DNA from: Reddybacter sp041277045
GTDB taxonomy: Bacteria > Pseudomonadota > Gammaproteobacteria > Pseudomonadales > Porticoccaceae
Assembly (NCBI GenBank): GCA_041277045.1
Contig: JBGFSY010000004.1
Location: 186,001 to 250,000 of the forward strand
DNA: 64,000 nucleotides
Direction of reading: 5' to 3'
In this document: one piece after another, positions 1 to 8,894 of the stretch
Numbering within the stretch: the first letter of the stretch is position 1
How the letters are laid out: every line of letters begins with the position of its first letter
Program-made: the position numbers and the translations under genes
The notes under the pieces: generated by a model
Told to the model about the DNA's origin: nothing
What the model saw: only the letters and a program-made list of their open reading frames with translations
Database searches by the model: none

Positions 1-69
1 TGGGCATTGAAAAACTCTATGGGGATTAATATTGATGGGGGTGAGACGAGACAGGTGGCTCGAGTCAGA

Positions 70-1146
70 CTAGCCGGGTTCTATCAAATGCTCGAGGGTG
101 CCGGCACAGCCGCAGCACTCACCGGCAATGGCGCCGTCGAAAGGGTCTACCCAGGGCGGTAAATCGGCCATTAATTTCCGCTCAGCCGCTAATTGCAGGG
201 TGCGCGGGGGATTAATAACCCAGGGGCCGTTGCGTTCAACGGTGATGCTGACACTCTCGCCTGCGGCCACTTTGCGCTCGCGGTCACCATCATAGGCGAG
301 TATGCCGGGGCCTTGGATTGTCGTTTTTTCATCGAGGGGCAGACGCTCGGCGCGGAGAATATGGGCCGAGCGAAATAAACCCGGTGACACCGGGGCTCGC
401 AGTAAGTGGCCGCCGTCGTTGTGACCACAAAAGTCGACACGCACACCAAAATTATCCGTGGTACTGGCGGGGCAGAGCAGGCCACCGAGGGGCGACATGC
501 CCACGGCATCGGGTTCGGCGCGGGTTAGCACCAGGGTTTTCATAAATTCCGGTTCGAAGGGGCCGAGGTTGCCGATTCTATCACCCTGTAAAAACAGCGC
601 ATCAACCAGGGCAATATCCTTTTCACCGTTAGCAAACGTGGCGGTAATGATTTTTGCGCGCTCGGTGGTTTCTTTTTTCGGCAGTCGACCACTGGCCACC
701 AGCCCGGCAGCCATGCCGGCGATGGTGGGCTCTATCCACATTGGGAAGACATTATTGGTGCCTGTCGACAGGGGCATCATCACCACGTCTTGCCAAACCT
801 GAGTGACGATACGGCTGGTGCCGTCGCCGCCCATGACAATAATGACATCGCAGCCCCGTGCCTTCATTTCGCGCACGGCCTGGCGGGTATCTTCTGCGGA
901 GTGGGTGATGGGGTTGCGGATCTCCTCAACCTCGGCACCAATGTTCATGTTTTCGAGGGCGCCAAGCACCAGCCGGCGGGGGTCATAGGGTGCCAAGATG
1001 CGAGTGCAGCCGGTGGCCACGGCACCGACCACGATGCGGCTGATCTGATTGCGTTTACTTTCGTGGCTGACCGACTCGGCACGCGCGGTGAGTCGGCGGC
1101 TGTCACGGCCCGACATGGGGTTGGCGATGATTCCTAGAGAACCCAT
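70..1146 (-). CDS. ATP-NAD kinase-like (AcoX-type) protein
   Basis: A 358-residue protein of the NAD kinase/diacylglycerol kinase superfamily. The phosphate-donor motif GGDGT is at residues 106-110 and a STGTNN segment follows at 127-132; both are nucleotide-binding signatures of the fold. The N-terminal GIIANPMSG stretch also fits. Family members phosphorylate NAD or, in the AcoX branch, an unproven substrate, so the reaction here is open. A cysteine cluster (C344, C345, C347) near the C-terminus is unusual for NAD kinase. It is divergent from the VOC gene at 1273 and shares a short upstream region with it. The superfamily is well supported and the substrate is not. Confidence 0.8.
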   Translation of the reverse strand: MGSLGIIANPMSGRDSRRLTARAESVSHESKRNQISRIVVGAVATGCTRILAPYDPRRLVLGALENMNIGAEVEEIRNPITHSAEDTRQAVREMKARGCDVIIVMGGDGTSRIVTQVWQDVVMMPLSTGTNNVFPMWIEPTIAGMAAGLVASGRLPKKETTERAKIITATFANGEKDIALVDALFLQGDRIGNLGPFEPEFMKTLVLTRAEPDAVGMSPLGGLLCPASTTDNFGVRVDFCGHNDGGHLLRAPVSPGLFRSAHILRAERLPLDEKTTIQGPGILAYDGDRERKVAAGESVSITVERNGPWVINPPRTLQLAAERKLMADLPPWVDPFDGAIAGECCGCAGTLEHLIEPG

Positions 1147-1272
1147 AGTGGCTTCCTATATTGTTTATTTCTGTAGCGGGGATTATAGGCTACAAAGCCT
1201 TTGCGGTAATATTGCCGGCAGAGCAAATCATTCATAGCCATATTAATAATGCATAAAAAAAGGAAACTCACG

Positions 1273-1677
1273 ATGATAAAGATCACCCGCTTAAACCACT
1301 CGGCCCTCGGTTGCCGCGTTGAAGTTGACGCCATGCGCCGTTTTTATGTTGATGTGCTCGGTGTCAATACGGTCGACCGGGATATTCCCGAGCAGCTGGC
1401 GGCCTTAATACCCGGCTTCTGGATGCAGTTCCCGAATGGCCAGGTGCACGTGATTCAATGTGACGATTCAGAGGGCGAGCGCAAAGTGTTGCCGGAATTG
1501 GCCGGTAAACCACTCGACCCGATGGGCCCGCACACGGCTTTTTATGTGGAAGATATTGACGCGGTAGAAACCCAGCTAAGCAGTGAAGGCGTTGAATATC
1601 AGCGTATGGAGCAGTTTATATTTGCAGCGGACCCGGCGGGTAATACCGTGGAATTTCAACAGGATCCTGATCTGTAA
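1273..1677 (+). CDS. VOC-fold (glyoxalase/bleomycin resistance) protein
   Basis: About 134 residues forming one vicinal-oxygen-chelate module: an N-terminal ITRLNHSAL strand, a central HVIQ strand and a C-terminal PAGNTVEFQQ strand, the positions that carry metal ligands (His, Glu) in this fold. VOC proteins act as lyases, dioxygenases or isomerases, and the sequence does not tell which. An upstream in-frame ATG at 1249 exists, but I prefer 1273 because AGGAAA at 1261-1266 is correctly spaced from it. A second VOC gene follows 70 bp downstream on the same strand, so the two may be cotranscribed. Confidence 0.8.
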   Translation: MIKITRLNHSALGCRVEVDAMRRFYVDVLGVNTVDRDIPEQLAALIPGFWMQFPNGQVHVIQCDDSEGERKVLPELAGKPLDPMGPHTAFYVEDIDAVETQLSSEGVEYQRMEQFIFAADPAGNTVEFQQDPDL

Positions 1678-1747
1678 GTTAAACCGCTTGGTCTACACTG
1701 GATTAATAGGCTGCGATTAAAGGGTGAAACCATAAGGGGGTAAAACC

Positions 1748-2245
1748 ATGGGTATAGAAGTTAACGGTATCGCTCATATTCAATTGACGGTGAATGACGG
1801 CGAGCGCTGCCTGCCATTTTGGGAGGTGCTGTGTCATTTTCTCGAAATGAAAACCTTAATACGCAATGACGACACGGTGTATTGCATTGGCAGCCGCACG
1901 GGTATTTTGGTGCGGGTAGCACCCAAGGAGAAACGGACAAAAAACTTTGATCAAAATAGCAGCGGCCTGCACCATTTTTGTTTTCGTGCGCGCAGTAAAG
2001 AAGACGTCGACAGGATTTATGAGTTTGTCAATTCACAGCTTAATGCCAATATCGTGCATGCTCCTGAGGACGGCTCCCATTTCGCCCCCGGTTATTATTC
2101 GTTTCTGTTTGAAGACCCCGACGGTATTCGTGTCGAATTTAATTATGTGCCCGGTAAAGGTCATTTCGATGAGCAGGGGAGGCTGGGCGAACAGGGGCAG
2201 GGGCCGGCTAATCAATACGGGGAAGACGGTTTGACGGATGGGTGA
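1748..2245 (+). CDS. VOC-fold protein, probable dioxygenase/lyase-like
   Basis: A 165-residue VOC protein. It opens with NGIAHIQLTV (first metal-ligand strand), has LHHFCFRA in the middle and ends in a FEDPDGIRVEFNYVPGKG strand, the usual third ligand and C-terminal hairpin. A clear purine-rich ribosome site (AAGGGGG) precedes the ATG. It is longer than the gene at 1273 and not a close copy of it. The substrate is unknown. It converges with the acyl-CoA dehydrogenase at 2354, and a perfect hairpin lies between them. Confidence 0.8.
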   Translation: MGIEVNGIAHIQLTVNDGERCLPFWEVLCHFLEMKTLIRNDDTVYCIGSRTGILVRVAPKEKRTKNFDQNSSGLHHFCFRARSKEDVDRIYEFVNSQLNANIVHAPEDGSHFAPGYYSFLFEDPDGIRVEFNYVPGKGHFDEQGRLGEQGQGPANQYGEDGLTDG

Positions 2246-2309
2246 ATGCACTCATCCGTAGAGTGTATTTTCTTGGGCATAGTGGCCCATCGATTGTTAC
2301 AAAACAGAG

Positions 2310-2344
2310 ACTCGACTCGAAGGGTAGAGGCCTTCGAGTCGAGT
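2310..2344. terminator. Perfect 14-bp hairpin between convergent genes
   Basis: Arms 2310-2323 and 2331-2344 are exact reverse complements (ACTCGACTCGAAGG and its complement) with a 7-nt loop. The hairpin sits between the 3' ends of the VOC gene and the acyl-CoA dehydrogenase gene. No long T-run follows on either strand, so it is a candidate bidirectional terminator or mRNA-stabilising stem rather than a canonical intrinsic terminator. Confidence 0.5.
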
Positions 2345-2353
2345 GAAACTGTA

Positions 2354-3622
2354 TCAACTCACCGTATTTCTCGGCACCTCCCTAAACGGTCGGTCGACAT
2401 CGGTACGTGGCTCTTTGGGCAGCCCCAGGCTGCGCTCGGCAATAATATTGCGCTGGATTTCGTCGGTGCCCCCGGCGATAGATTCGGCGGGTGTCGATAC
2501 TAATATTTCACTGATCACGCCATCCAATGCACCATCGTCACCCGTTAGCATGGCGTCGTTACCGGCAATTAATGTGTGGGCCTGTGCGGCGAGACGGGCG
2601 ACCTGACTACCGGCAAGCTTGCCGAGTGATCCCTCTGGCCCTGGTGGCCGGCCTAACGCGTGCGCTGCCTTTACTCGGCGGCCAGTCCATTCGGCGGCTT
2701 TGGCCATCATCAACACTTTGGCGATGGCCTGGCGTACGCTGGGGTCGTCGTACTTGCCCGTGGCTTTGGCTCGTTCAATCAGCAGATCAACGCGACCGGC
2801 GCGCTGGGGATACCATTTATAGGGCTCCATCACGCTGGCGATTTCGACGTTTAATTCCTCGTAAATACGCCCCTGACCTTTTTCACCACGACCCCAGGAA
2901 CGCAGGCCATCGGACAGGCGGCGCTCGTGGGCGAGGGTGGTCATCGCCACCTTCCAGCCATTGCCTTCTTTGTTGAGCATAAATTCCGGGGCTATTTTGG
3001 CGTCGGTAAAAAAGATTTCGTTAAAGGAGGCGTGGCCATTCATTTGCTTGAGGGGCCTAACCTCGACACCGGGTTGCTCCATGTCGATAAGAAAGTAAGA
3101 CATGCCCTGGTGCTTGGGCACATCCCAGTTGGTGCGCGTCAGTACCATGCCGTATTGGGCGTGATGGGCACTGGTGGTCCAGACCTTCTGGCCGTTGAGT
3201 AGCCAGTTTTCACCGTCGAAATCGGCCCGTGTGGTGAGTCCGGCGAGGTCGGAGCCGCTACCCGGTTCGCTGAATAACTGGCACCAGGTATCTTCACCAG
3301 TTAGCAGGCGGCGCAGGAATTTACCTTTTTGCATGGCGTCGCCGTGTTCGAGAATGGTGGCAGCGGCGAGCATTCTGACGCCGGTTTTGGCGACGCTGAC
3401 GGCACCGGCTTTGCGCAGTTCATCGTCGACAGCATCGCCGAGACCAATGCTCAGCCCGCGCCCGTGCCACTCTTTGGGCCATGCGGGGCAACCCCAGCCG
3501 GAGTCGATGAGTTTATTGCGCCAGTCGAGCAGGCTGGCGTCGGGATTCCAGTTAGCGTCGACCCAGGCGCTAACTTCTGTGCGTATGCTTTGTTCTGTTG
3601 ATTCTACTGTTGCTTCACTCAT
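2354..3622 (-). CDS. Acyl-CoA dehydrogenase, subunit-like (FadE family)
   Basis: A 422-residue flavin acyl-CoA dehydrogenase. It shows the FAD-binding QLFSEPGSGSDLAGL segment (about residue 115), the WTTSAHHA flavin-contact strand and the C-terminal SIAGGTDEIQRNI signature. In medium-chain enzymes the last motif carries the catalytic Glu (YEGT); here it reads AGGT, as in a FadE branch that uses a base elsewhere. Its ATG overlaps the stop of the upstream dehydrogenase gene by 4 bp (ATGA), implying translational coupling and possibly a mixed heterotetramer as described for steroid side-chain FadE pairs. The pairing is inference. Together with the racemase at 4850 it suggests branched or steroid-like acyl-CoA oxidation. 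Confidence 0.88.
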   Translation of the reverse strand: MSEATVESTEQSIRTEVSAWVDANWNPDASLLDWRNKLIDSGWGCPAWPKEWHGRGLSIGLGDAVDDELRKAGAVSVAKTGVRMLAAATILEHGDAMQKGKFLRRLLTGEDTWCQLFSEPGSGSDLAGLTTRADFDGENWLLNGQKVWTTSAHHAQYGMVLTRTNWDVPKHQGMSYFLIDMEQPGVEVRPLKQMNGHASFNEIFFTDAKIAPEFMLNKEGNGWKVAMTTLAHERRLSDGLRSWGRGEKGQGRIYEELNVEIASVMEPYKWYPQRAGRVDLLIERAKATGKYDDPSVRQAIAKVLMMAKAAEWTGRRVKAAHALGRPPGPEGSLGKLAGSQVARLAAQAHTLIAGNDAMLTGDDGALDGVISEILVSTPAESIAGGTDEIQRNIIAERSLGLPKEPRTDVDRPFREVPRNTVS

Positions 3623-4755
3623 GCCTGATTCTCCCAGCGCAGGACCAGTTGGTCGCGGTGATAGTTGGGGTCGCCGAGGAAGACCACGGAACTTTTTGCC
3701 CGTTTAAAATAGAGGTGGGTGTCGTTCTCCCAGGTGAAGCCAATGCCACCGTGAATTTGTAAACATTCGGCGGCAGACTTCATATAAGTGTCAGAGGCGT
3801 AGGCCTTACACAGCGAGGCCACGGCGGGCAGGTCGGGGGCACATTCAGCGGCTGTAGCCGCTGCGTAATAGGCGCTGGATTTCGCGAGCTCGACATCGAG
3901 CAGCATATCGGCACACTTGTGTTTAATGGCCTGAAAGGAGCCAATTAAACGACCGAACTGCATACGCAATTGGGCGTAGTCGAGGGCCGATTGCAGCATC
4001 ATTTGTGCACCGCCGACCATTTCACTGGCCAGTGCAACGGCGGCGAGATCAAGAATATGGGGCAGGGTATCGCCACCGGTATTTAATTCACCGAGCAAAG
4101 TCGCCGGTGTTTCATTAAATTTTATATGGGCAAGTTTGCGCGTTGGGTCGAGCGTTTTTAATAAGCGGCGGTTCAGCCCAGCAGCATCGGCGGACACAGT
4201 AAACAGCGATAAACCGTCATCGTCCTTCGTGCCGGGTGTGCGGGCGACGACAATGAGCAGGTCGGCGATATGTCCGTCGAGCACATAGCTTTTTTCACCA
4301 TTCAGACAATAGTTGTCGGCAGCGGGTGTGGCACTTAATTGAGTATTTGCGGGCAGCCAGTCCTGATTCGCTTCACTCAAGGCGAGGGTCGCCAGGGTTT
4401 GGCCCGAGGCAATACCGGGTAGTAGTGCCAGTTTTTGCTCTTCTGTGCCAGCGTGAATAATCGCCGTGGTAGCGAGTGCGGTGGCGGAAAAGTAGGGTGC
4501 GCAAAACAAAGCGCGGCCCATTTCCTCCAGCACGATACACAGCTCGACAAAGCCAAAACCCTGGCCGCCGTAGGCCTCGGGAATGTGAATGCCGGGCAGG
4601 CCGAGCTCATCGCTAAGTTGTTTCCACACGGCAGTATCGTAGCCTTGCTCGCTATCCATTAGTTTACGGACTTCGCTGCGCGGTGATTTGTCATCCATAA
4701 AGCGCCGAACGATTAAGCGGAACTCTTCCTGCTCATCGGTAAAGGTAAATTGCAT
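3619..4755 (-). CDS. Acyl-CoA dehydrogenase, partner subunit-like
   Basis: A 378-residue acyl-CoA dehydrogenase, clearly divergent from its neighbour at 2354. It has the helical N-terminal domain with GGQGFGFVEL (about residue 64), a LNGEKSYVLDG flavin-region strand and a C-terminal QIHGGIGFTWE motif. The QXXXGGXGFTWE ending and the region around residues 240-260 (SALDYAQLRMQFGR) are standard for the family. The 4-bp overlap with the following dehydrogenase gene argues for equal expression of the two chains. The upstream gene, 94 bp away on the same strand, is the acyl-CoA racemase. Confidence 0.88.
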   Translation of the reverse strand: MQFTFTDEQEEFRLIVRRFMDDKSPRSEVRKLMDSEQGYDTAVWKQLSDELGLPGIHIPEAYGGQGFGFVELCIVLEEMGRALFCAPYFSATALATTAIIHAGTEEQKLALLPGIASGQTLATLALSEANQDWLPANTQLSATPAADNYCLNGEKSYVLDGHIADLLIVVARTPGTKDDDGLSLFTVSADAAGLNRRLLKTLDPTRKLAHIKFNETPATLLGELNTGGDTLPHILDLAAVALASEMVGGAQMMLQSALDYAQLRMQFGRLIGSFQAIKHKCADMLLDVELAKSSAYYAAATAAECAPDLPAVASLCKAYASDTYMKSAAECLQIHGGIGFTWENDTHLYFKRAKSSVVFLGDPNYHRDQLVLRWENQA

Positions 4756-4849
4756 AAGTTTCTCTCACAATGGTGTCTGCAAAAGCAGCAAGCGGAATGA
4801 TCGCTCGCGGTTTTCTGCTTTGTTGTTTCGATGTCTTCTGCTAAAGGAG

Positions 4850-6013
4850 CTAGCTTTCAGCAGTCACTGCAACGGCATTGTTGGCTAATAAAGCATCGAC
4901 CTCAGCCTGACTGTAACCATTATCGATTAATACCTTTTCTGTATCGGCACCCGCTAGCGGCGGTGGCCCCTGAATTTCTTCAACGGTGCGGCTAAAGCGG
5001 GGCGAGGGTGCGGGCTGCATCCAGCCGTCGCGCTCCACGAAAGTTTTACGGTGCACATTGTGGGGGTGGCTGGGCGCTTCGGCCATCGACAGCACGGGGG
5101 CAAAACACATGTCGGTGCCGTCCATAATTCCACACCACTGATCGCGGGTTTTGGTTTTAAAGCGTGCCGTCATTATTTCTTTACAGCGCGGCCAATTCTT
5201 TTTATTAAATTGTTCTTTAAACAGTGGATCTTGCGCATCGAAGCCACCAAGCTCCATCAATAGTGCATAGAACTGAGGCTCGATGGAGCCAATGGAAATA
5301 TATTCACCATCGGCACATTCGTAGGCATCGTAGAAGGGCGCGCCACCGTCGGCGAAATTACTACCGCGATTATCTTCCCAAAGTCCCTGGGCACGAAAGC
5401 CATAAATACCGGCCATTAATGTTGCCGCACCATCGACCATTGCGGCATCGATAACCTGGCCTTTACCCGAGGTCTTGGCTTCGATAATGCCGCAGAGTAC
5501 GCCGCCAAAGAGTAGTGAGGCACCACCGCCGTTGTCGCCGACTAAGTTGAGCGGGGGCACGGGCTTGCCACCTTTATTGCCGATAGCAGAAAGGGCACCG
5601 GAAATGGCGATGTAGTTAATGTCGTGTCCGGCGGTCTGGGCCATTGGCCCCTCCTGCCCCCAGCCGGTCATGCGGCCGTAAACAATGTGGGGGCAGCGTG
5701 CTAGCACGTCATCGGGGCCTAGCCCTAAGCGTTCGGTAACACCGGGGCGAAAGCCTTCAATTAATGCATCGGCGCCTTCCAGTAAGCGGTAAATGACTTC
5801 TATGCCCTCAGGGTCTTTGAGGTTGACGCGGATGGATTTGCGGCCGCGACCGAGAATGTCGTTAGGGCGGTCAATGGTAATACTGCCGGTGTGATCGCCT
5901 GTACGGTCGATGCGGATGATTTCTGCACCCATGTCAGACAGCATCATGCCGCACAAGGGTACGGGGCCAATGCCCGCCAGTTCAATAATTTTGATACCTT
6001 TTAATGGACCCAT
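4850..6013 (-). CDS. Alpha-methylacyl-CoA racemase-like (CaiB/BaiF family)
   Basis: A 387-residue CaiB/BaiF-family protein. Two features point to alpha-methylacyl-CoA racemase rather than CoA-transferase: GHDINYIAISG with His130, and NLVGDNGGG with Asp160. The two residues are spaced exactly 30 apart, like the catalytic His126/Asp156 pair of the Mycobacterium tuberculosis enzyme (MCR). The racemase interconverts (2R)- and (2S)-methylacyl-CoA so that the S form can enter acyl-CoA dehydrogenase. Two dehydrogenase genes follow directly on the same strand, which fits this order of reactions. A CoA-transferase role cannot be excluded, but the catalytic pair makes it less likely. Confidence 0.85.
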   Translation of the reverse strand: MGPLKGIKIIELAGIGPVPLCGMMLSDMGAEIIRIDRTGDHTGSITIDRPNDILGRGRKSIRVNLKDPEGIEVIYRLLEGADALIEGFRPGVTERLGLGPDDVLARCPHIVYGRMTGWGQEGPMAQTAGHDINYIAISGALSAIGNKGGKPVPPLNLVGDNGGGASLLFGGVLCGIIEAKTSGKGQVIDAAMVDGAATLMAGIYGFRAQGLWEDNRGSNFADGGAPFYDAYECADGEYISIGSIEPQFYALLMELGGFDAQDPLFKEQFNKKNWPRCKEIMTARFKTKTRDQWCGIMDGTDMCFAPVLSMAEAPSHPHNVHRKTFVERDGWMQPAPSPRFSRTVEEIQGPPPLAGADTEKVLIDNGYSQAEVDALLANNAVAVTAES

Positions 6014-6101
6014 TGCCGTGCTCCTTTATTTTTATAGAGGCGAGTATGGCGGGTGGGGAGCGCTTTGTCTGCAGTGATTGGTGACTACAGGAGTAATGGA
6101 T

Positions 6102-6959
6102 TTATTGTGTTGTGAGTAGGGGCTGAAGCTCTTTGGGTACGCAATAATATTTTTCTTCACCATTACTAATAGGGTCTGTAAAAGACAGTTGATAGGCCAG
6201 TAATTGTAGATCTTCTTTTATTTGCTCGCCCTCTTCAGTAGAACCATAAAGCCGATCACCAATAATAGGATAACCGGCGCTGCTCAGGTGACGACGTATC
6301 TGGTGCTTGCGCCCGGTCTCAATATCGACCTCGACTAGTGAGCAGTTTAGCGCGGCATCGTAATTGATTAGCTGAACATGACTGCGCGCTTCGCGGCCTT
6401 CAATAGCCTGGTCAAATAATTGTGGCTCGGGTGGAAACTCGCCATTGACTCTTGCCCTGTAGCGCTTATTGATTTTGCGCTCGGCAAAGAGGGCAGAGAG
6501 TTTGGCGGCACTGCTTTTTTTATGGGCCAGTAGAATTAAGCCGGTCGCGGCTCTATCGAGACGGTGAACAGTAAAGGTGGTGCGGTCAAGATGGCGCTCA
6601 ACCCAGCGGCCAATAGTGCAGTGGTCGCCCCATTTTGTGCCCTGGCTGTACATGCCCTGGGGTTTGTACCAGACGCTGTAATCGCCTTCATCGGCGATAA
6701 GTAGCGGCACTGGCGGTACGGTAGATTGTATGGCCAGGTCGTAATACAGGTGGAGTTCGTCACCGCTATGCAGTTTTTGTTTAGCGCGACGCAGGCGGCG
6801 GGTATTGCCATTGTGACTCAACCACACGGCGCCATTTTGCATTACCTGTTTTATACGTTGCTTTGACAGGTCGCTGGCGGCAGCGAGCAGAGTAATGGCT
6901 GATTCTTTCTCATCGCTGATGGGTAGGTGTAATTCAAACAATTCGAGTGTCGAGTTCAT
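6102..6959 (-). CDS. RluA-family RNA pseudouridine synthase
   Basis: A 285-residue pseudouridine synthase. Catalytic Asp135 lies in the HRLDRAATG motif, and ETGRKHQIRRH (near residue 215) is the second conserved family motif. The N-terminal 75 residues look like a divergent S4-like RNA-binding domain (KQRIKQVMQNGAVW). It is a different branch from the RluC at 58396, and its target RNA position cannot be assigned. It is a single-gene unit upstream of the racemase cluster and divergent from the hydrolase at 7124. Confidence 0.88.
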   Translation of the reverse strand: MNSTLELFELHLPISDEKESAITLLAAASDLSKQRIKQVMQNGAVWLSHNGNTRRLRRAKQKLHSGDELHLYYDLAIQSTVPPVPLLIADEGDYSVWYKPQGMYSQGTKWGDHCTIGRWVERHLDRTTFTVHRLDRAATGLILLAHKKSSAAKLSALFAERKINKRYRARVNGEFPPEPQLFDQAIEGREARSHVQLINYDAALNCSLVEVDIETGRKHQIRRHLSSAGYPIIGDRLYGSTEEGEQIKEDLQLLAYQLSFTDPISNGEEKYYCVPKELQPLLTTQ

Positions 6960-7123
6960 TCTTTTGTGCCGAGGTCCTTGTTGTCTCCGATCGCTATTTT
7001 AGCGATAAATGGGGCTTTGGGTTGAGGTATTTATATTCGGTGGGCTACGTTTGGTGCTTTTCCATACCCCGTGCTGTCTGATAATCTAGTATTAGTTGCT
7101 GAAATCAATTAAAGGAAGAATAA

Positions 7124-8053
7124 ATGAGCTGGCAAATGAAACTGATGAATATTTCATCACGACTTATCGTTAAACCCTTCGTGAAACGAGCGGCACGACA
7201 AAGCAAACCAGGACAGCAGCAGGCAACGATCGATAAGCTTCGCCGTTGGGTGGTGAGGCTCGACAATTTTTTAACACGTAAACACGCGTCTCCCGTGCCG
7301 GTCGATTTTATCGATGGGCAGTCATCTTATTTGTGGATTAATAATACGCCGGGTGTTACGCGTACCGTTCTTTACTTGCACGGAGGGGGCATGGTCATTC
7401 ATGTGCCCAGTTTATATAAACAGTGGGCTCAACGTTTTGGACCGGCTGTTAATGCCAGAGTCCTACTTGTCGACTACCGTTTGGCACCGGAATATCCTTA
7501 CCCCGCACCGAATGACGATTGTTTCGCCGCTTATCAGTGGCTGGTGAAAGAACAGGGAGTGAGCCCTGAGAGTATTGTTGTCGCCGGTGATTCGGCTGGA
7601 GGCTATCTTACCCTTGCGACATTGCTGCGTATTGGTGAGTCTGAATTAGCTAATCCCGCTTGCGCTATTGCCTTGTCACCGCTGTCTGATTTTTCCTTTG
7701 GCAGTCCATCCATGTTTGCCAATGAAGCGGCGGATCCTTTATTAAGCAATCAACTTCTTCCCCTCGTTAGAAACATGGTGCTCGGTGATCACCTGTGTAC
7801 AGAGCCAATGGTGTCACCTGTTTATGCCGATTTGAGTGGCTTTCCACCTCTGCAAGTTCATGTCAGCAGTAACGAAATCTTGCGTGATGATGGTGTTCGT
7901 ATCGTTGACAGGGTGACGCAGCAGGGTGCGACCAGCGAGCTTTGTGAATGGCATAAAACGACACATGTTCACCCCATTATGGACGGCTTACCTGAAAGTG
8001 AGTTGGCCGTGCATAAAATGCGAGAGTTTATTGAGTGCTATTGCAAAGCGTAG
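7124..8053 (+). CDS. HSL-type alpha/beta hydrolase (esterase/lipase)
   Basis: A 309-residue hydrolase of the hormone-sensitive-lipase group. The oxyanion-hole motif HGGG is at residues 86-89 and the nucleophile elbow GDSAGG at 155-160 (Ser157). The DYRLAPEYPYPAP signature (about 117-129) and an Asp/His pair near the C-terminus (DDGVR and HVHP) complete the expected triad. Such enzymes cleave short- to medium-chain esters. A ribosome site (AAAGGAAG) precedes the ATG. It converges with the PhaD-like regulator at 8080. Confidence 0.88.
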   Translation: MSWQMKLMNISSRLIVKPFVKRAARQSKPGQQQATIDKLRRWVVRLDNFLTRKHASPVPVDFIDGQSSYLWINNTPGVTRTVLYLHGGGMVIHVPSLYKQWAQRFGPAVNARVLLVDYRLAPEYPYPAPNDDCFAAYQWLVKEQGVSPESIVVAGDSAGGYLTLATLLRIGESELANPACAIALSPLSDFSFGSPSMFANEAADPLLSNQLLPLVRNMVLGDHLCTEPMVSPVYADLSGFPPLQVHVSSNEILRDDGVRIVDRVTQQGATSELCEWHKTTHVHPIMDGLPESELAVHKMREFIECYCKA

Positions 8054-8079
8054 AGCAGAAAGTATGAGGTGGCTTGAAA

Positions 8080-8721
8080 TTATTGGTAAGCTTCTCTTAG
8101 CTCATGTACGTGATCTTGATGGGCCTGATCAAGATAGGGCAGAAGCAGTGAGAGAGCTTGGTAAATGCCTTGATTAAAGTGATCAACGGCAATATTGGCT
8201 TCGGTGATAGCGGATAAGTATTTCTTGAAATGTATCCACTGAGTACATATCAGCAGCATATTGAGGCTAATATCTTCGATGACTTTATCAGAAGGGGACA
8301 GGAAGACTCCAGTTGCACAAAGTGCAGTCAGTAGTCGGACTAATGACTGGTTCAGCTGTTTTAATAGTCGCTGAAATCTTGCCTCCAGCGAGGGGCACTT
8401 TAACGTAATGTAGTCAGTATCCTGGTAAATAAATCGGTATTCGAGTGCTATCTCAAAATTGAGATGTAGGAAGAACCAGATATCTTCAATACTCAATTCT
8501 TCGCTAAAAACCTGGCTAATTAAAGGTTCTAAGGCCGCTTCGTAGCTGCTGAAAAGCGTTTCGATGAGTTGTTCTTTATTGGGGTAGTGGTAGTAAAGAT
8601 TGCCCGGGCTTATCTCGAGTTCAAGGGCGATATGGTTGGTTGATGAATCTGGTGTGCCGAGTTGGTTAAACAGCGCCAGGGTCGTATCCAGTATTCGCTG
8701 CTTGGTGCTTGATCTGGCCAA
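8080..8721 (-). CDS. phaD: TetR-family regulator, PhaD-like
   Basis: A 213-residue regulator. Residues 6-55 form the TetR helix-turn-helix (KQRILDTTLALFNQLG ... ISPGNLYYHYPNKE). The ligand domain holds WFFLHLNFE and YRFIYQD, which resemble Pseudomonas PhaD, the regulator of PHA-granule genes, more than a generic TetR. It is divergent from a PhaF-like phasin gene at 8895, the relation expected if it controls that promoter. The PhaD name is by resemblance from memory and by context; TetR membership is certain. Confidence 0.75.
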   Translation of the reverse strand: MARSSTKQRILDTTLALFNQLGTPDSSTNHIALELEISPGNLYYHYPNKEQLIETLFSSYEAALEPLISQVFSEELSIEDIWFFLHLNFEIALEYRFIYQDTDYITLKCPSLEARFQRLLKQLNQSLVRLLTALCATGVFLSPSDKVIEDISLNMLLICTQWIHFKKYLSAITEANIAVDHFNQGIYQALSLLLPYLDQAHQDHVHELREAYQ

Positions 8722-8757
8722 ATCACCCTCCTGAATATTGCTGAATCACAAAGATCC

Positions 8758-8785
8758 TTGAAAGTTAGTTTTTTTACTCTAAATT
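8758..8785 (+). promoter_or_regulatory. Candidate sigma-70 promoter for the phasin gene
   Basis: TTGAAA at 8758-8763 and TAAATT at 8780-8785 are separated by 16 bp, in the AT-rich gap between the PhaD-like and phasin genes. The position about 110 bp before the phasin ATG and next to a divergent regulator gene is suggestive. No operator was identified. Confidence 0.4.
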
Positions 8786-8894
8786 AAATTGCTATCTTGC
8801 CTTACGTGGTTGGGGCTGTAAGCAACTTGAATTGGCAGTGTGCCTGCAAAATCTAACTAATTTTAATCAATTCACGCACAGGAAGATAGATAGA

